Notes: generated by a model from the sequence alone, not told the origin. Positions 44,221 through 53,512 are shown, counted from the stretch's first letter. The stretch is DNA of 64,000 nucleotides from Myxococcales bacterium (GCA_016794505.1 JAEUJZ010000049.1:250136-314135); one strand, 5' to 3'. Program-made: numbers and translations.

Positions 44221-45453
44221 CTGCAACTGCTACACGTCACGCCTTCGTTTTTCCCGGCGCACCGCTATGGCGGGCCGTCCGCGTCGCTGTATGCGCTGTG
44301 CTTGGCGCAGAGCGCGGCGGGCATCTCGCTGCGCGTCCTGACCAGCGCGGCAGCCGGTGGCGGTCGTGGCGAGCAGCTTGCCGTGGCCTGCGGTCGCTAT
44401 GTCACGGACTTCGGTGTGCCGACGTTTTACGGTCGCGTGACGTTGGGCGAAGACCTGTCCTTGCAGCTTGCCCGCGAGCTACCCAACAGCCTGCGCTGGG
44501 CCGATCTGGTTCACGTCAACGCGCTGTGGAGTCCGTCGAGCCTGCTCACGCTTGCGCTGTGCCTGGCGCCGCACTCGCCGCTTCGACGACCGCTGGTGCT
44601 GTCGCCGCGCGGAGCGCTCTTGCCCTGGGCGCTTAGCCAGCGGGCCGAGCGCAAGCGGGCGATCTTGCGCGTACTGCGGCCCCTGCTTCGGCGCGTCGAT
44701 GGCTGGCACGTGACCTCAGACGAAGAAGCCAGCGCGCTTCGCCGGCTGCGCCTGCTTGGGCCGGGTGCGCAGCTAGCGGTGGTGGGAAATGGCGTGCAGC
44801 GTGTACCCGAGGATGCCGCGCTGTCGCCCGTCGAGCAGGCCGTGATCGAGCGCATCGCCGCGCTGCCGTCGCCGCGCATCGTCACCTTGGGGCGTCTGCA
44901 CCCGGTCAAAAATCTTGAGCTCGCGATCGATGGGCTTTGCCACCTGCGTCGGCTGCCAGGTCAGGCGCAGGCGAGCCTGCTTATCGTCGGGCCCGAGCGA
45001 TCGGGGGAAGGCTATGGCGATCGTCTGCGGGCGCAGGCCGCGGCGCTGGGTCTGGCGGATGCCGTGCAGTTTCTCGGCTTGCAGCAAGGGGCGGCAAAGG
45101 ATCGCCTGCTTGCCTTGGCCGATGTCCTGTGGCTGCCTTCGCATATGGAAAGCTTCGGCAACGTCGTCGTCGAAGCGCTCGCCGCGGGCACGCCCGTTGT
45201 GGCATCGCAGAACACGCCATGGCGCGATCTGGAAGCGCGGCGCGTGGGGCGCTGGGTGCCTTCTTCAGCCGGCGATTTTGCCCTGGCTACGGCCGGCCTC
45301 TTGACCCTACGTTCCCGTCGAGAATGGGCCGATCACTGCCGCAGCGTGGCCCACGCCAACTACAGCTGGAACGCCCGCGAGGTCGAGCTTCGCAGGCTGT
45401 ATGAGGCCGTGCTTTCGCGCGCTACTTCGGCAGGGCTTTCTGCACGCCCTTGA
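44221..45453 (+). CDS. Glycosyltransferase, GT4-type, with probable CTG start
   Basis: GT-B fold glycosyltransferase, about 410 aa. The C-terminal half has the GT4 motifs GRLHPVKN, IVGPERSGEG and the E-x7-E-like region SHMESFGNVVVEALA. The first 27 codons before TTG 44302 encode the conserved N-terminal strand and glycine loop (HVTPSFFPAHRYGGP), so the usual start codons cannot be right. An in-frame stop at 44200 leaves only CTG 44221 as an early start, with GGAG 10 nt before it. Convergent and overlapping by 32 nt with the following lipoprotein gene. Confidence 0.8.
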   Translation: MQLLHVTPSFFPAHRYGGPSASLYALCLAQSAAGISLRVLTSAAAGGGRGEQLAVACGRYVTDFGVPTFYGRVTLGEDLSLQLARELPNSLRWADLVHVNALWSPSSLLTLALCLAPHSPLRRPLVLSPRGALLPWALSQRAERKRAILRVLRPLLRRVDGWHVTSDEEASALRRLRLLGPGAQLAVVGNGVQRVPEDAALSPVEQAVIERIAALPSPRIVTLGRLHPVKNLELAIDGLCHLRRLPGQAQASLLIVGPERSGEGYGDRLRAQAAALGLADAVQFLGLQQGAAKDRLLALADVLWLPSHMESFGNVVVEALAAGTPVVASQNTPWRDLEARRVGRWVPSSAGDFALATAGLLTLRSRREWADHCRSVAHANYSWNAREVELRRLYEAVLSRATSAGLSARP

Positions 45454-45754
45454 TGAATTCGTTGAGCATGCCGCCGCCGATGCCGCCGACCATGCAGCCA
45501 GCGGCCGAGACGCAGGACTTGGCTTCTTGGATGCAGGTGATCGTGCGATCGACGGCCTCGCTGCCGGCGCTGCTGCGCAGATCGTTCAGCTCTTTTTCGC
45601 ACGAGTCGATGCGCGCCTGCTGTTCGGTCCCCTCTTCGCAGATCTGCGCCAAGTGACTGCATGCGCGGTGCTCTTTGCTGAGCAGTTTGCAGCCCGGCAG
45701 GCTCGAAAGCGGCAGCAAGAACACCGCCATCCCCAGCACACGTCGGATGTTCAT
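45422..45754 (-). CDS. Small Cys-rich lipoprotein, unknown function
   Basis: A 110 aa lipoprotein (SSLPGC signal, Cys22). The mature part has about six more cysteines at regular spacing (CSHLAQIC, then C at 52, CIQEAKSC and C), a pattern seen in short Cys modules of myxobacterial lipoproteins as I recall. The tail is Gly-rich. GGAG precedes the ATG by 8 nt. The function is unknown. Confidence 0.65.
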   Translation of the reverse strand: MNIRRVLGMAVFLLPLSSLPGCKLLSKEHRACSHLAQICEEGTEQQARIDSCEKELNDLRSSAGSEAVDRTITCIQEAKSCVSAAGCMVGGIGGGMLNEFIKGVQKALPK

Positions 45755-45883
45755 TCGGATGCTCCAGTGAACGTGAATCTGGAGGTGTATTTTCCCCAAA
45801 TTGCGGACGGCAGGCAGGGGCATCGATAAGCCCGCGTTCCGCTCGGCTTTTTTGCCGATCGTTTGCGCGTCCGGCGCAAGCGG

Positions 45884-45889
45884 TATGAT
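45884..45889 (+). promoter_or_regulatory. Putative -10 (TATGAT) upstream of the 4-TM protein gene
   Basis: TATGAT in the otherwise empty 204 bp between two genes, with a TTGCGC/GCGCAA inverted repeat just before it (45863-45879). It would give a leader of about 65 nt. Confidence 0.35.
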
Positions 45890-45958
45890 GCAACAGCACT
45901 GGACTGGCTGGGGCGCCGAGAGGGCGGCTCGGCGATCCGCAAAACAAGGAGACGTTTG

Positions 45959-46372
45959 ATGCTGTACGGTCTGTGGCTGATCATCCTCGGTGCGCTGGCG
46001 GTTCCGAACCTGATCCTCAAGAAGCCAGAGCTGAAGTCGACGCTCGACAAGATCACGCCGTATCAAGGCTGGATCGGGGCCATCTCGGCGCTGTGGGGCG
46101 CTTGGCAGCTTGTGTGGTCGGTGCTGAACCTGGGCCTTTTGCGCCACGCGTTTCTGTGGTGGGTGACGCTGACCGCCAACAATGCGCTGGTCCTGGGTCT
46201 GGGGCTCTTGCTCGGCGTCGGCACGCTGAAGACGTTCACCAAGAACCAGGAAGCGCAGGCCAAGCTCGATCAGACGGTGCTCAAGATCGCGCCGTATCAA
46301 GGCAAGCTGGGCATCGCGGCGCTGATCCTGGGCGCCTGGTGCGTGATCGCCTCGCTTATGCCGCGCGGCTAA
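45959..46372 (+). CDS. Small membrane protein with internal duplication
   Basis: A 137 aa protein with about four hydrophobic segments. The same motif occurs twice: TLDKITPYQGWIGAISALWG and LDQTVLKIAPYQGKLGIAAL, each followed by GAWQ or GAWC, so the two halves look like an ancient tandem duplication. No known family. AAGGAG lies 6 nt before the ATG. Confidence 0.68.
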   Translation: MLYGLWLIILGALAVPNLILKKPELKSTLDKITPYQGWIGAISALWGAWQLVWSVLNLGLLRHAFLWWVTLTANNALVLGLGLLLGVGTLKTFTKNQEAQAKLDQTVLKIAPYQGKLGIAALILGAWCVIASLMPRG

Positions 46373-46458
46373 CGTCGCTGTTCCACACGGCGAACGACCC
46401 GTTCGCTGCGACCTCGCCAACCTCACCTCGAATCGAACGCCCAGCGACCGTTCGCAGA

Positions 46459-47520
46459 TCAGCCGCCGAAGCCGCCGCGACTGCCGTGCGAACGATACGA
46501 ACCGGAGTGGCTGCGGGGACCGGGCGTCGCGTGATGAAAGATGCCGTGAAAGCGTGGGCGCGCACGGGGTCCGCCAAAGCCGCCGTGGGCGCGCTTGTAA
46601 AAGTGCGGGCTGGTGAACAGCGTCGGGCGATGGCGCGGCACATAGACGCGAACCGAGCGAAAATAGCGCGGACTGGAGCCGCCGCTGACGACAAAACTGG
46701 CGGCTTCTGCGACGGTCCGCTCACCCAGAAGATCGTCGAGCCCGAGCATCGAAACCTGCAGTCCCGCTTGCGCATAGCGCAGGAACGGCTCGTTGAGATC
46801 GTCTTCTTCCGTGATGGGCGCCGAATCGCTGCCCAGCGTCTCGGTGACATAGATCACCTGGCGGATGCCGTGCAGGTGCAGCGTGTCGACATCGGGCAGG
46901 TCCGAGCCGTTTAAGGAATAGCGATTGTCGACGAGGTCTTCGTCTGGCTCGCTGTCAGCAAAGGCCAGCCGCCAGGCATCGAGCAGGAACATCGGACGGC
47001 TGCCCGAGACCCCCGCTTCGGGCACGCGCGGACGCAGCGTGACCAGCGCCGACAGCGTCTCTTCCGCGGGGATTAGCTCGCGCTGCGCTGGCCAGTTGTT
47101 GAAGGTCAAGACCAGCGACACCGGCTGCACCGCCGCATGGCTGACGGCGTTGCCAAAGGCCACGGATGCGGCTCCGCGCAGATCGACCAGCCACAGCGTA
47201 TCGGCGCCAAGGCCGGCGCTGCCGACCAGGCGCCCGGCTTGCTCGGCGCGCTTCACAATCTGCAGCGCTCGCACGTCGGGAAGCTGGCCGGGCACCGCGT
47301 CTTCCCCCAGCGACGCCAGAAGCGTCCACTTGTTGTAACGCGCCCACGGATCGTCGCTGGGTAGCTGCCACGTCGCCAGGCCACGCATCGCCGAAGGCAA
47401 GAGTAGCTGCTGCGGCCCCGGCACCTGCTCGGCGCGCACGAAGAACTCGGCCGACGGCGGACGCGCGGCGACGCAAGACCCAGCGAGCAAGGCAAGTGGC
47501 GTGACGACCCGAGGATGCAT
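46459..47520 (-). CDS. Predicted lipoprotein, unknown function, Gly/His/Arg-rich tail
   Basis: A 353 aa lipoprotein (PLALLAGSC, Cys16). The central part (about 60-270) is a mixed alpha-beta domain with several WxL and VSLVLTFNNWPAQRELIP strands, not recognised. The last 60 residues are rich in Gly, His, Ser and Arg and look disordered or surface-binding. Its upstream region (47521-47609) is AT-rich. I cannot assign a function. Confidence 0.68.
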   Translation of the reverse strand: MHPRVVTPLALLAGSCVAARPPSAEFFVRAEQVPGPQQLLLPSAMRGLATWQLPSDDPWARYNKWTLLASLGEDAVPGQLPDVRALQIVKRAEQAGRLVGSAGLGADTLWLVDLRGAASVAFGNAVSHAAVQPVSLVLTFNNWPAQRELIPAEETLSALVTLRPRVPEAGVSGSRPMFLLDAWRLAFADSEPDEDLVDNRYSLNGSDLPDVDTLHLHGIRQVIYVTETLGSDSAPITEEDDLNEPFLRYAQAGLQVSMLGLDDLLGERTVAEAASFVVSGGSSPRYFRSVRVYVPRHRPTLFTSPHFYKRAHGGFGGPRARPRFHGIFHHATPGPRSHSGSYRSHGSRGGFGG

Positions 47521-47609
47521 GGTGTGCCTCTATCCAATAGGGAAACAGAGCGTGAAAATAGAAAAGTAATATAAATAAATGTCATTAACATATTTCGATA
47601 TGTTTATAT
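47521..47609. other. AT-rich intergenic region
   Basis: 89 bp, clearly lower in GC than both neighbours, between two minus-strand genes. Probably holds the promoter of the 46459 gene and the end of the ATP-grasp gene. I see no hairpin. Confidence 0.4.
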
Positions 47610-48935
47610 TCATTGATTATTCTGGTCGACGGCAGGTGCTGGTGTGAATGATGGCGCCTGCACAAAGACGGGCAGACAGAGCGCGCTGTGCGAGGTATGG
47701 CTCTGCGGGGTCAGACGCGCGAAATATCCCGCAAAGCGACCGTTTAGAACATAGGCGCCTAATGTCAAAAATAGCCGACCATACATGCTTTGAATCGGAC
47801 GCTGCGGCACAAAGGCCTGCGCCACCCAGGCTTCGCCTTGCTCTTCGTCGTCTCGGGCAAGCTGCAGCGCCTGTTCCCAGGCTGGGGCCGACAGAAGCGA
47901 GCCGACAAAGACCTCTTCACCGACACGGCCGAGGGCCCGCTTGATGACCCAGCGCTCGCGCTCGTTCACAAGATCCTGGGCGCTGCAGTCGGACAGGTCA
48001 TACGTCGCTGGCAGGACGCGCAGGGCCTGGCGCAGCGGCTCGGGCAGCGCGTCTTTTTGCGCGAACGCACGGGCGAACGCCAGCTTGGACTGCGCATAGA
48101 TGGCGGCAAAGCTCGACAGACAGCGCAGCGTTCCGGCTTTCACGGCGAGCAAAATGTCGTCGAGGTTGCGCTGGCCTTCCATAAATTCGGTGGGGAAATA
48201 GCGATACAGCACCGCGATCGGCTCGTCGCCGATGTACAGGCGCTCGCCGCGTCGGCGCAGCGCCGTCGGAGCCGCCAAGATGGCGCGGGCTCCATGGCGG
48301 CGAAGCTCGCGCTGAAGCAAGGCGCAGACCTGCAGATCTTCGGCATAGGCGGTGGCGTAGATCAGCGCGATGGCGCCTGGCTCAGCCGACGGGGCCGCGC
48401 GACCGCCGGCCAGATCCAGCAGGGCCTGCACCAGATCGGCGACGAGCGTCGTCGGGTTGATGCCGTGAAAGAACCCGGCGGCCTGGGCAAGCTTCGGCAG
48501 GCCGAGCGCTTCGTTGTGACCTCCCGGACAGTCGGCGTTGATCTCACAGGCCTGCCAGCCGGTCTCGGACAGCAGCAGATCGACGCGCACCAGCCGCGAG
48601 CGGTCGCCCGCTCGATGCGCCGCTTGCGCCAGGCGCTGCACAGCCGGTGAAAAACGATAGCGCTGCGCCTCGCTGGCATCGCGCAGCGCCAGGCCTGCGA
48701 CCTGATCGATGAGCGCGTCGGCGGCGATCGCTGCGGCCATGGCTTGCGCGTGCAGCGTCGGGCTGAGCAGCAGCGGATGCAGGTTGACGCGGCGCTCGCC
48801 TTCGACCCAGGCATCAAACAGCAGATAGCGCTGCGCAAGCTCGCGCTCAAAAAGCGGGTTGGCCAGCGGATCGCGCAGGCCGAGCTCTGCGACGCGGATC
48901 GGGTCGGCATCGGCTGGAAGAGGCAGCAGGCTCAC
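47610..48935 (-). CDS. ATP-grasp family protein, glutathionylspermidine-synthase-like
   Basis: A 441 aa protein of the ATP-grasp fold, most like the glutathionylspermidine synthase and circularly permuted ATP-grasp group. The WVIKRALGRVGEEVFVG strand-loop is the ATP-binding lysine region, with EINADCPGGHNEA earlier as a metal or substrate site. A carboxylate-amine ligase is likely; substrates unknown. The GTG at 48935 overlaps the stop of the upstream gene (GTGA), so it is coupled to the GH18-like lipoprotein. Confidence 0.75.
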   Translation of the reverse strand: MSLLPLPADADPIRVAELGLRDPLANPLFERELAQRYLLFDAWVEGERRVNLHPLLLSPTLHAQAMAAAIAADALIDQVAGLALRDASEAQRYRFSPAVQRLAQAAHRAGDRSRLVRVDLLLSETGWQACEINADCPGGHNEALGLPKLAQAAGFFHGINPTTLVADLVQALLDLAGGRAAPSAEPGAIALIYATAYAEDLQVCALLQRELRRHGARAILAAPTALRRRGERLYIGDEPIAVLYRYFPTEFMEGQRNLDDILLAVKAGTLRCLSSFAAIYAQSKLAFARAFAQKDALPEPLRQALRVLPATYDLSDCSAQDLVNERERWVIKRALGRVGEEVFVGSLLSAPAWEQALQLARDDEEQGEAWVAQAFVPQRPIQSMYGRLFLTLGAYVLNGRFAGYFARLTPQSHTSHSALCLPVFVQAPSFTPAPAVDQNNQ

Positions 48936-50032
48936 TTCAAAAGCCCCTGCAGCGTCGACCACAGCTTGGGATCTTCGCCGCCCAAGCTGTAGTACAGCAC
49001 GCCGACATCCGCGGCGACTCGTGAGTCGAGCCACGCCAAGCGTCCGGCGATGCTGCGCACATCGTCGAACCACACCTCGTTGCGGCGGTTTTTCGCGTCG
49101 ACGAACGAGTACGTAAGGCTGCCCGCGTCGCTGCGCAGCACTTGGATATGCTGGGCGCTGGCCAAGCCCACGGCCGCAAGATAGCTCAGCGGCTGACCCA
49201 CACCGTCGACAAACTGCACGCCGTAGAGCGGCTGGGTCATGAACACCGGGGCATCTCGGTTCTGCTTGCGGGCCAGCGCGAGGACCTGCGCTGTCCACTC
49301 GGCATCCGTCGTGGGGCCCGGCGTGCCTTCGCAGCAGCTGTAGTCGACGGTCATGGCATAGATCTGGCGGATGCTACCGGACAGGGCGCGCAGGTTGACG
49401 GAGCTGCCTTGCGGCAGATCGCTGGGCTCGGTGCTCGACGGTGGAACGAAGATCGAGGGCTTGCGGCCGGGCGTCCATGCGGCCAGCGCCTGCACCCACG
49501 CGGTGACATCGCTGGCGCTGCTCTCGGGGAGCCCTGGCAGCGCGACCACCAGGCCGTCGGCGCGTGCGTCGAACTGCGCGGCTGCCGTCGCGGTTAAGTC
49601 GCGCTGCAGCGGATTGCGCAAAAGGGCAGCCAAGCGCGTCGGCGAAAGCTCGCTTCCCGAGTCGTCGCGGGCCGTAATGCCTAGCTCGACCCGCAGGCCG
49701 CGGCCGCGCAGATAGCTGACCGTGCTGCTCAGCGTCTGCAGGCCGTCGCCATCGCGCGGCAAGGCGCCACCTTCATGAATGGTCGGGCACAACAGAATCG
49801 CCGTCGAGATCACGCTGCGCAGCGCGTCGTCCTCCAGGCTCTGCTGCTGGTTTTTTTCGAGTGCGCAGCCTTCGATCACCAGGGCGCCACTGCGCTTTTG
49901 AATGGGGGCCAGCTGCGTGTCCCCGCCGCAGCCCCAAAGCCCACACAGAGCCATCGAGAGCCCGACGAGCGGGCCCAGAAAATCGGGTGCGGGGGGCCAT
50001 CGCTTGCTGCGCGGTATGATGTCGATGGACAT
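48932..50032 (-). CDS. GH18-like (chitinase-type) lipoprotein
   Basis: A 366 aa lipoprotein (SMALCGLWGC). The C-terminal end VWFDDVRSIAGRLAWLDSRV followed by YYSLGGEDPKLW has the layout of the last strands of a GH18 TIM barrel. The active-site DxxDxDxE run is not obvious, so it may be a non-catalytic or divergent member (spore-coat YaaH-type). It lies 9 nt after the MORN/barrel gene and overlaps the ATP-grasp gene. A murein or glycan target is inferred. Confidence 0.68.
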   Translation of the reverse strand: MSIDIIPRSKRWPPAPDFLGPLVGLSMALCGLWGCGGDTQLAPIQKRSGALVIEGCALEKNQQQSLEDDALRSVISTAILLCPTIHEGGALPRDGDGLQTLSSTVSYLRGRGLRVELGITARDDSGSELSPTRLAALLRNPLQRDLTATAAAQFDARADGLVVALPGLPESSASDVTAWVQALAAWTPGRKPSIFVPPSSTEPSDLPQGSSVNLRALSGSIRQIYAMTVDYSCCEGTPGPTTDAEWTAQVLALARKQNRDAPVFMTQPLYGVQFVDGVGQPLSYLAAVGLASAQHIQVLRSDAGSLTYSFVDAKNRRNEVWFDDVRSIAGRLAWLDSRVAADVGVLYYSLGGEDPKLWSTLQGLLK

Positions 50033-50041
50033 GGCGCGTCG

Positions 50042-51262
50042 CTAGCCTCCGAAGTGGATCTGGGCCGTCAGCGTGAGTAGCACGCGAAACTGGGGCGAGA
50101 TGGCGGCTTGTGGCTCGCCGGTCTCTTGCGGGATCAAGAGCGTCGGGCCCGTGTCGAGGCGTCCGGTTCCGCCCATGCGCACATCCATCAGCAGGCGACC
50201 GCGGTCCTGTTCGCGGCGCCACATCGGCATGTTGACGCCAAAGCCAGCGCTGCCGCCGAGGAGAAACGCTTCCTCGTCCCGCCGTCCGGGCACATCGCCG
50301 GGAATGAAGCGACGCGCATACAGCATGTCGAGACCGAGAGCCATGTAGATGGGGGCCTTGGCGCGGTTGAGGTGGACGACGAGCCCAAAGGACACCGGGA
50401 CATCGACGCGACGATAGGCCCCCTTGGCATCGAAGGTCGACGTGACGCCGAGTGAGATCTCGGGATAGGTCCCCGCCGAGGGCGCTAGCGCGAACACAAG
50501 CTGTCCACCTGCGAGCCCGGCCGCGTGCGCGCTGCCGACCAGGCCGCCGAAAATGCCGCGCAGACCCAGGCCGAAGACGGACCGGGAATCGAGGGCGCGC
50601 AGCATGCGCAGGGACGGCGAGGGGCCGGCGGCTTGCGGCATGGAGCGCGGCTGGTTTTCGTCGCTGAGACCGGAAGACGTGCCCGGCACTGCCGGGTCGA
50701 CTGCACCCATCGGTCCACTCGCCGGCCCATCCGCAGGAACACTGGGCGGCACCGGCAGCGGCGGATCCGAAGGCGCGGCGGTGGCCACCTGCGAAAGCGG
50801 GACCGGCAGACCGGCGCGGTACAGCGTGCGCTCAAGCAGGTGCCCGGTTTCGTCGTAGACCTCGGCGACTCCGTCGAGCCAGCCGTCGCGAAAGGCCAAG
50901 ACTTCAGCGACGCTGCCCGACGGATGATACGCAAGAACCAGCCCCGAGACCGCGCCGTAGCGGCAGCGCACAAGCCGCAGGGGCTGGCCTTGGCACAGAA
51001 GCGCGGCCAGGCGTCCGTTTTCATGCAGGCGCACTTCCGCGGGAGGATCGAGCGCGGCTGAGGGTGCGCCAGCCGCAGCCGGCGCCGGGATCGCAGCTGA
51101 CGGGGCCAACGGCGGGACCGACGCTGCATCTGGCTGCGTTGTCGACGGTGATGGCACGGTCGCTTGGGCCGTCGCTGGCTCGTCAGCATGGACGCTGGGT
51201 AGCCGAGCCAAGTGCAGGGCCCAAAGACACAGCGCGTGACGCGGACTGCAGCGTCTCCCCAT
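50042..51262 (-). CDS. MORN-like repeat plus outer-membrane beta-barrel protein
   Basis: A 406 aa secreted protein with signal peptide (ending SVHA). After an Ala/Pro-rich linker, a short MORN-variant region (about 90-165; YDETGHLLERTLY and AEVLAFRDGWLDG) recurs twice or more. A second Pro-rich linker leads to a ~180 residue C-terminal part with alternating strands ending in the aromatic-type LTAQIHFGG, like a small OmpA-type barrel. First gene of a three-gene operon with the GH18-like and ATP-grasp genes. Confidence 0.7.
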   Translation of the reverse strand: MGRRCSPRHALCLWALHLARLPSVHADEPATAQATVPSPSTTQPDAASVPPLAPSAAIPAPAAAGAPSAALDPPAEVRLHENGRLAALLCQGQPLRLVRCRYGAVSGLVLAYHPSGSVAEVLAFRDGWLDGVAEVYDETGHLLERTLYRAGLPVPLSQVATAAPSDPPLPVPPSVPADGPASGPMGAVDPAVPGTSSGLSDENQPRSMPQAAGPSPSLRMLRALDSRSVFGLGLRGIFGGLVGSAHAAGLAGGQLVFALAPSAGTYPEISLGVTSTFDAKGAYRRVDVPVSFGLVVHLNRAKAPIYMALGLDMLYARRFIPGDVPGRRDEEAFLLGGSAGFGVNMPMWRREQDRGRLLMDVRMGGTGRLDTGPTLLIPQETGEPQAAISPQFRVLLTLTAQIHFGG

Positions 51263-51271
51263 GAGTCTGCA

Positions 51272-51277
51272 ATTGTA
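51272..51277 (-). promoter_or_regulatory. Putative -10 (TACAAT) of a leaderless promoter
   Basis: On the minus strand TACAAT (5 of 6 match to TATAAT) ends 9 nt before the ATG at 51262. No ribosome binding site. Confidence 0.45.
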
Positions 51278-51427
51278 CGCGCCTTGGATGCCGAACGCAG
51301 TATGCTCGCGGGCCCGCTGGGACGGGCTTGCCGCCGTCGACGCATCGCGCTGCCGCCGCAGGGCGCTTCCGCGTGGCCGCTGGCCTGCAGGCATCCTCGA
51401 AAACCCATCGAAAAAAAAGGAGTCGCC

Positions 51428-53512
51428 GTGATCATCACGAAGAGCTTTGCGAAGTGGCTGCGCACGCCGAAGCTTGGCCCCTGCAATCGGCATGCAGCGC
51501 AGGCCAAAGCCGCCGCACTGTGCGCGCTGGCGACGTTGTTTGGTATCGCCTGTGCCGAGCCGACCCCCGCCGGAGATCCGGCGGACTCGACGATGTACAG
51601 CGCGGACTGCGACCCCATCTTGGGCCAAGGACCGGATGTGCCCTGCGCGCTGCCTTGGCCCTCGAACTTGTATTTGGACGAGTCCGCGACTTCCGAGACG
51701 GGCTATCGCTTGCGCTTCTTGCCGACGTCGCTGCCGGCCAACAACCAAGGCGTCGTGGCGCCCCCGGAAAACTATGCGCACCTCGATGGCTATGGGCCCA
51801 GCACGCAGATCTTGGCGCTGTTTCCCAACCTCGATCTTTCTGGCTTGGCCAGCGAGGATCACATCGAGCGCTCGCTTCTGCCCGACGCGCCCATCGTGCT
51901 TTTGGAAGATCACAAGGGCACGCTGCGCCGCGTGCCGTATTTCGTCGAGCTAGACAGCTATGAGAGCGATCCGGCGCTGCAGACGCTGTTCGTGCGACCG
52001 CAAGAGATCCTCAAAGAAGCGACGCGCTACGTCGTGGCCTTCCGCGGGCTGCGCAACAAAGCCGGGGCGTCGATTGCGCCAGCGCCGGCCTTTGTGCGAC
52101 TGCGCGATGGCAACACCGCCGCGGTGCCGGTCTTGGCCAAGCGCCAAGCGCGCTTCGATCGCGTATTTGCGACGCTTTTTAGCCAGGGCATCGACAAGCA
52201 GTCGCTGATCGTCGCCTGGGACTTCGTCACCGCCAGCAATCGGGCGCTGCACGGCGAGCTTTTGCAGATGCGCGACGACGCCATCCGACGCACCGGGGCC
52301 ATGGGCGCACCGATCAGCGTGAGCGGCATCACCGAGTATGTGCCGATGCCCGACGGCAGCGGCAAGCCCGTCGACCCCGACATCGCCGTTGAAGTGCGCG
52401 GCACGTTCGAGGTTCCCAACTATCTGGCTGACTATCGCATCGGTACCTTTTCCGGCACGCGCATTCGCCGTGACGGCAAGGGCTTGCCGATGGCCAGCGG
52501 CAGCCGCAGCCCCGAGTTTTGGCTGCGCATTCCCCACTCTGCCGTCGACGGCAAGAGCACGCCGCACGGCCTGGTCTTGTACGGGCATGGCCTGCTTGGC
52601 TCGGGAACGCAGGTGCGCGGCGGCTTCAACGGCCGCATCGCCAACCGCAAGAACCTGATCTTTTTCGGCGCCGATCTGACGGGCATGTCCAGCGACGATC
52701 AGGCCAGCGTGATTCAGATCCTCACCGACGTCAGTCGCTTCCCGCACATGGCCGAGCGGCTGCATCAGGGCTTGGTCGAATGGGTGCTGTTGGCGCGCGG
52801 CATGCGCGAGCGCTTGGAATCCCTGCCGGCGCTGGCCAAGTTCAAGATCAAGGTCAACCGCGACGAGCTTTTTTATTCTGGTATCTCGCAGGGCGGCATC
52901 TTTGGCGCCTCGTTCGTCGCGCTGAGCCCCGATGTCGAGCGCGGTCACCTGGGTGTGCCGGGCAACAACTACTCGCTGCTTTTGCAGCGATCGACGGACT
53001 ATGTCGGAGGCTTCTCGGTGGTGCTGGGCGCGGCCTATCCCAGCACGCGCGATCAGGCGGTGGTGCTGTCGGCGATCCAGCTTTTGTGGGACGCGACGGA
53101 TCCGGTCACGCACTATCGCCACCTGAGCGCCGAGCCCTATCCGGGGAACCGCGCCCACCACGTGCTTTTGGGGCCAGCGCGCGGCGACTATCAGGTGGCT
53201 GTGCTCAGCAACGAGATCCTTGCACGCAGCGGGCTGGGCGTGCCGCTTATGGCGCAGTACGACGACGAGCGCACGGTGTTCGGGGCGCCAGGGCAGCCCT
53301 ATCCGCACACGGGATCGGGCGTTGTGCTGTGGCACTTTGGCAACCCATGGCCGGCTCTTGGCAACCTGCCGCCCGTCGACAAAGACGACGACCCGCACGA
53401 GCTACCGCGGCGGCGCGATGTCCACAACGACCAGATGGTGACGTTTTTCCGCACGGGCCAGATCATCGACGTCTGCAGCGGCAAGCCCTGCTGGCCCGAT
53501 CGCGGCCCATAG
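51428..53512 (+). CDS. Alpha/beta-hydrolase lipoprotein, lipase-like
   Basis: A 694 aa lipoprotein (LATLFGIAC). The C-terminal ~300 residues carry the hydrolase fold: GLVLYGHGLLGSG (oxyanion region) and the nucleophile motif GISQGG with Ser487. The N-terminal ~350 residues resemble the bacterial virulence-factor lipase N-terminal domain (a Cys pair, SNLYLDES, LPTSLPANNQG). The substrate is unknown. GTG start with AAGGAG 7 nt ahead; divergent from the MORN/barrel operon by 165 nt. Confidence 0.72.
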   Translation: MIITKSFAKWLRTPKLGPCNRHAAQAKAAALCALATLFGIACAEPTPAGDPADSTMYSADCDPILGQGPDVPCALPWPSNLYLDESATSETGYRLRFLPTSLPANNQGVVAPPENYAHLDGYGPSTQILALFPNLDLSGLASEDHIERSLLPDAPIVLLEDHKGTLRRVPYFVELDSYESDPALQTLFVRPQEILKEATRYVVAFRGLRNKAGASIAPAPAFVRLRDGNTAAVPVLAKRQARFDRVFATLFSQGIDKQSLIVAWDFVTASNRALHGELLQMRDDAIRRTGAMGAPISVSGITEYVPMPDGSGKPVDPDIAVEVRGTFEVPNYLADYRIGTFSGTRIRRDGKGLPMASGSRSPEFWLRIPHSAVDGKSTPHGLVLYGHGLLGSGTQVRGGFNGRIANRKNLIFFGADLTGMSSDDQASVIQILTDVSRFPHMAERLHQGLVEWVLLARGMRERLESLPALAKFKIKVNRDELFYSGISQGGIFGASFVALSPDVERGHLGVPGNNYSLLLQRSTDYVGGFSVVLGAAYPSTRDQAVVLSAIQLLWDATDPVTHYRHLSAEPYPGNRAHHVLLGPARGDYQVAVLSNEILARSGLGVPLMAQYDDERTVFGAPGQPYPHTGSGVVLWHFGNPWPALGNLPPVDKDDDPHELPRRRDVHNDQMVTFFRTGQIIDVCSGKPCWPDRGP

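Noticed and set aside
51950..53398. 482-codon minus-strand frame
   Set aside because: Antisense to the alpha/beta-hydrolase lipoprotein, which has a clear active-site motif.
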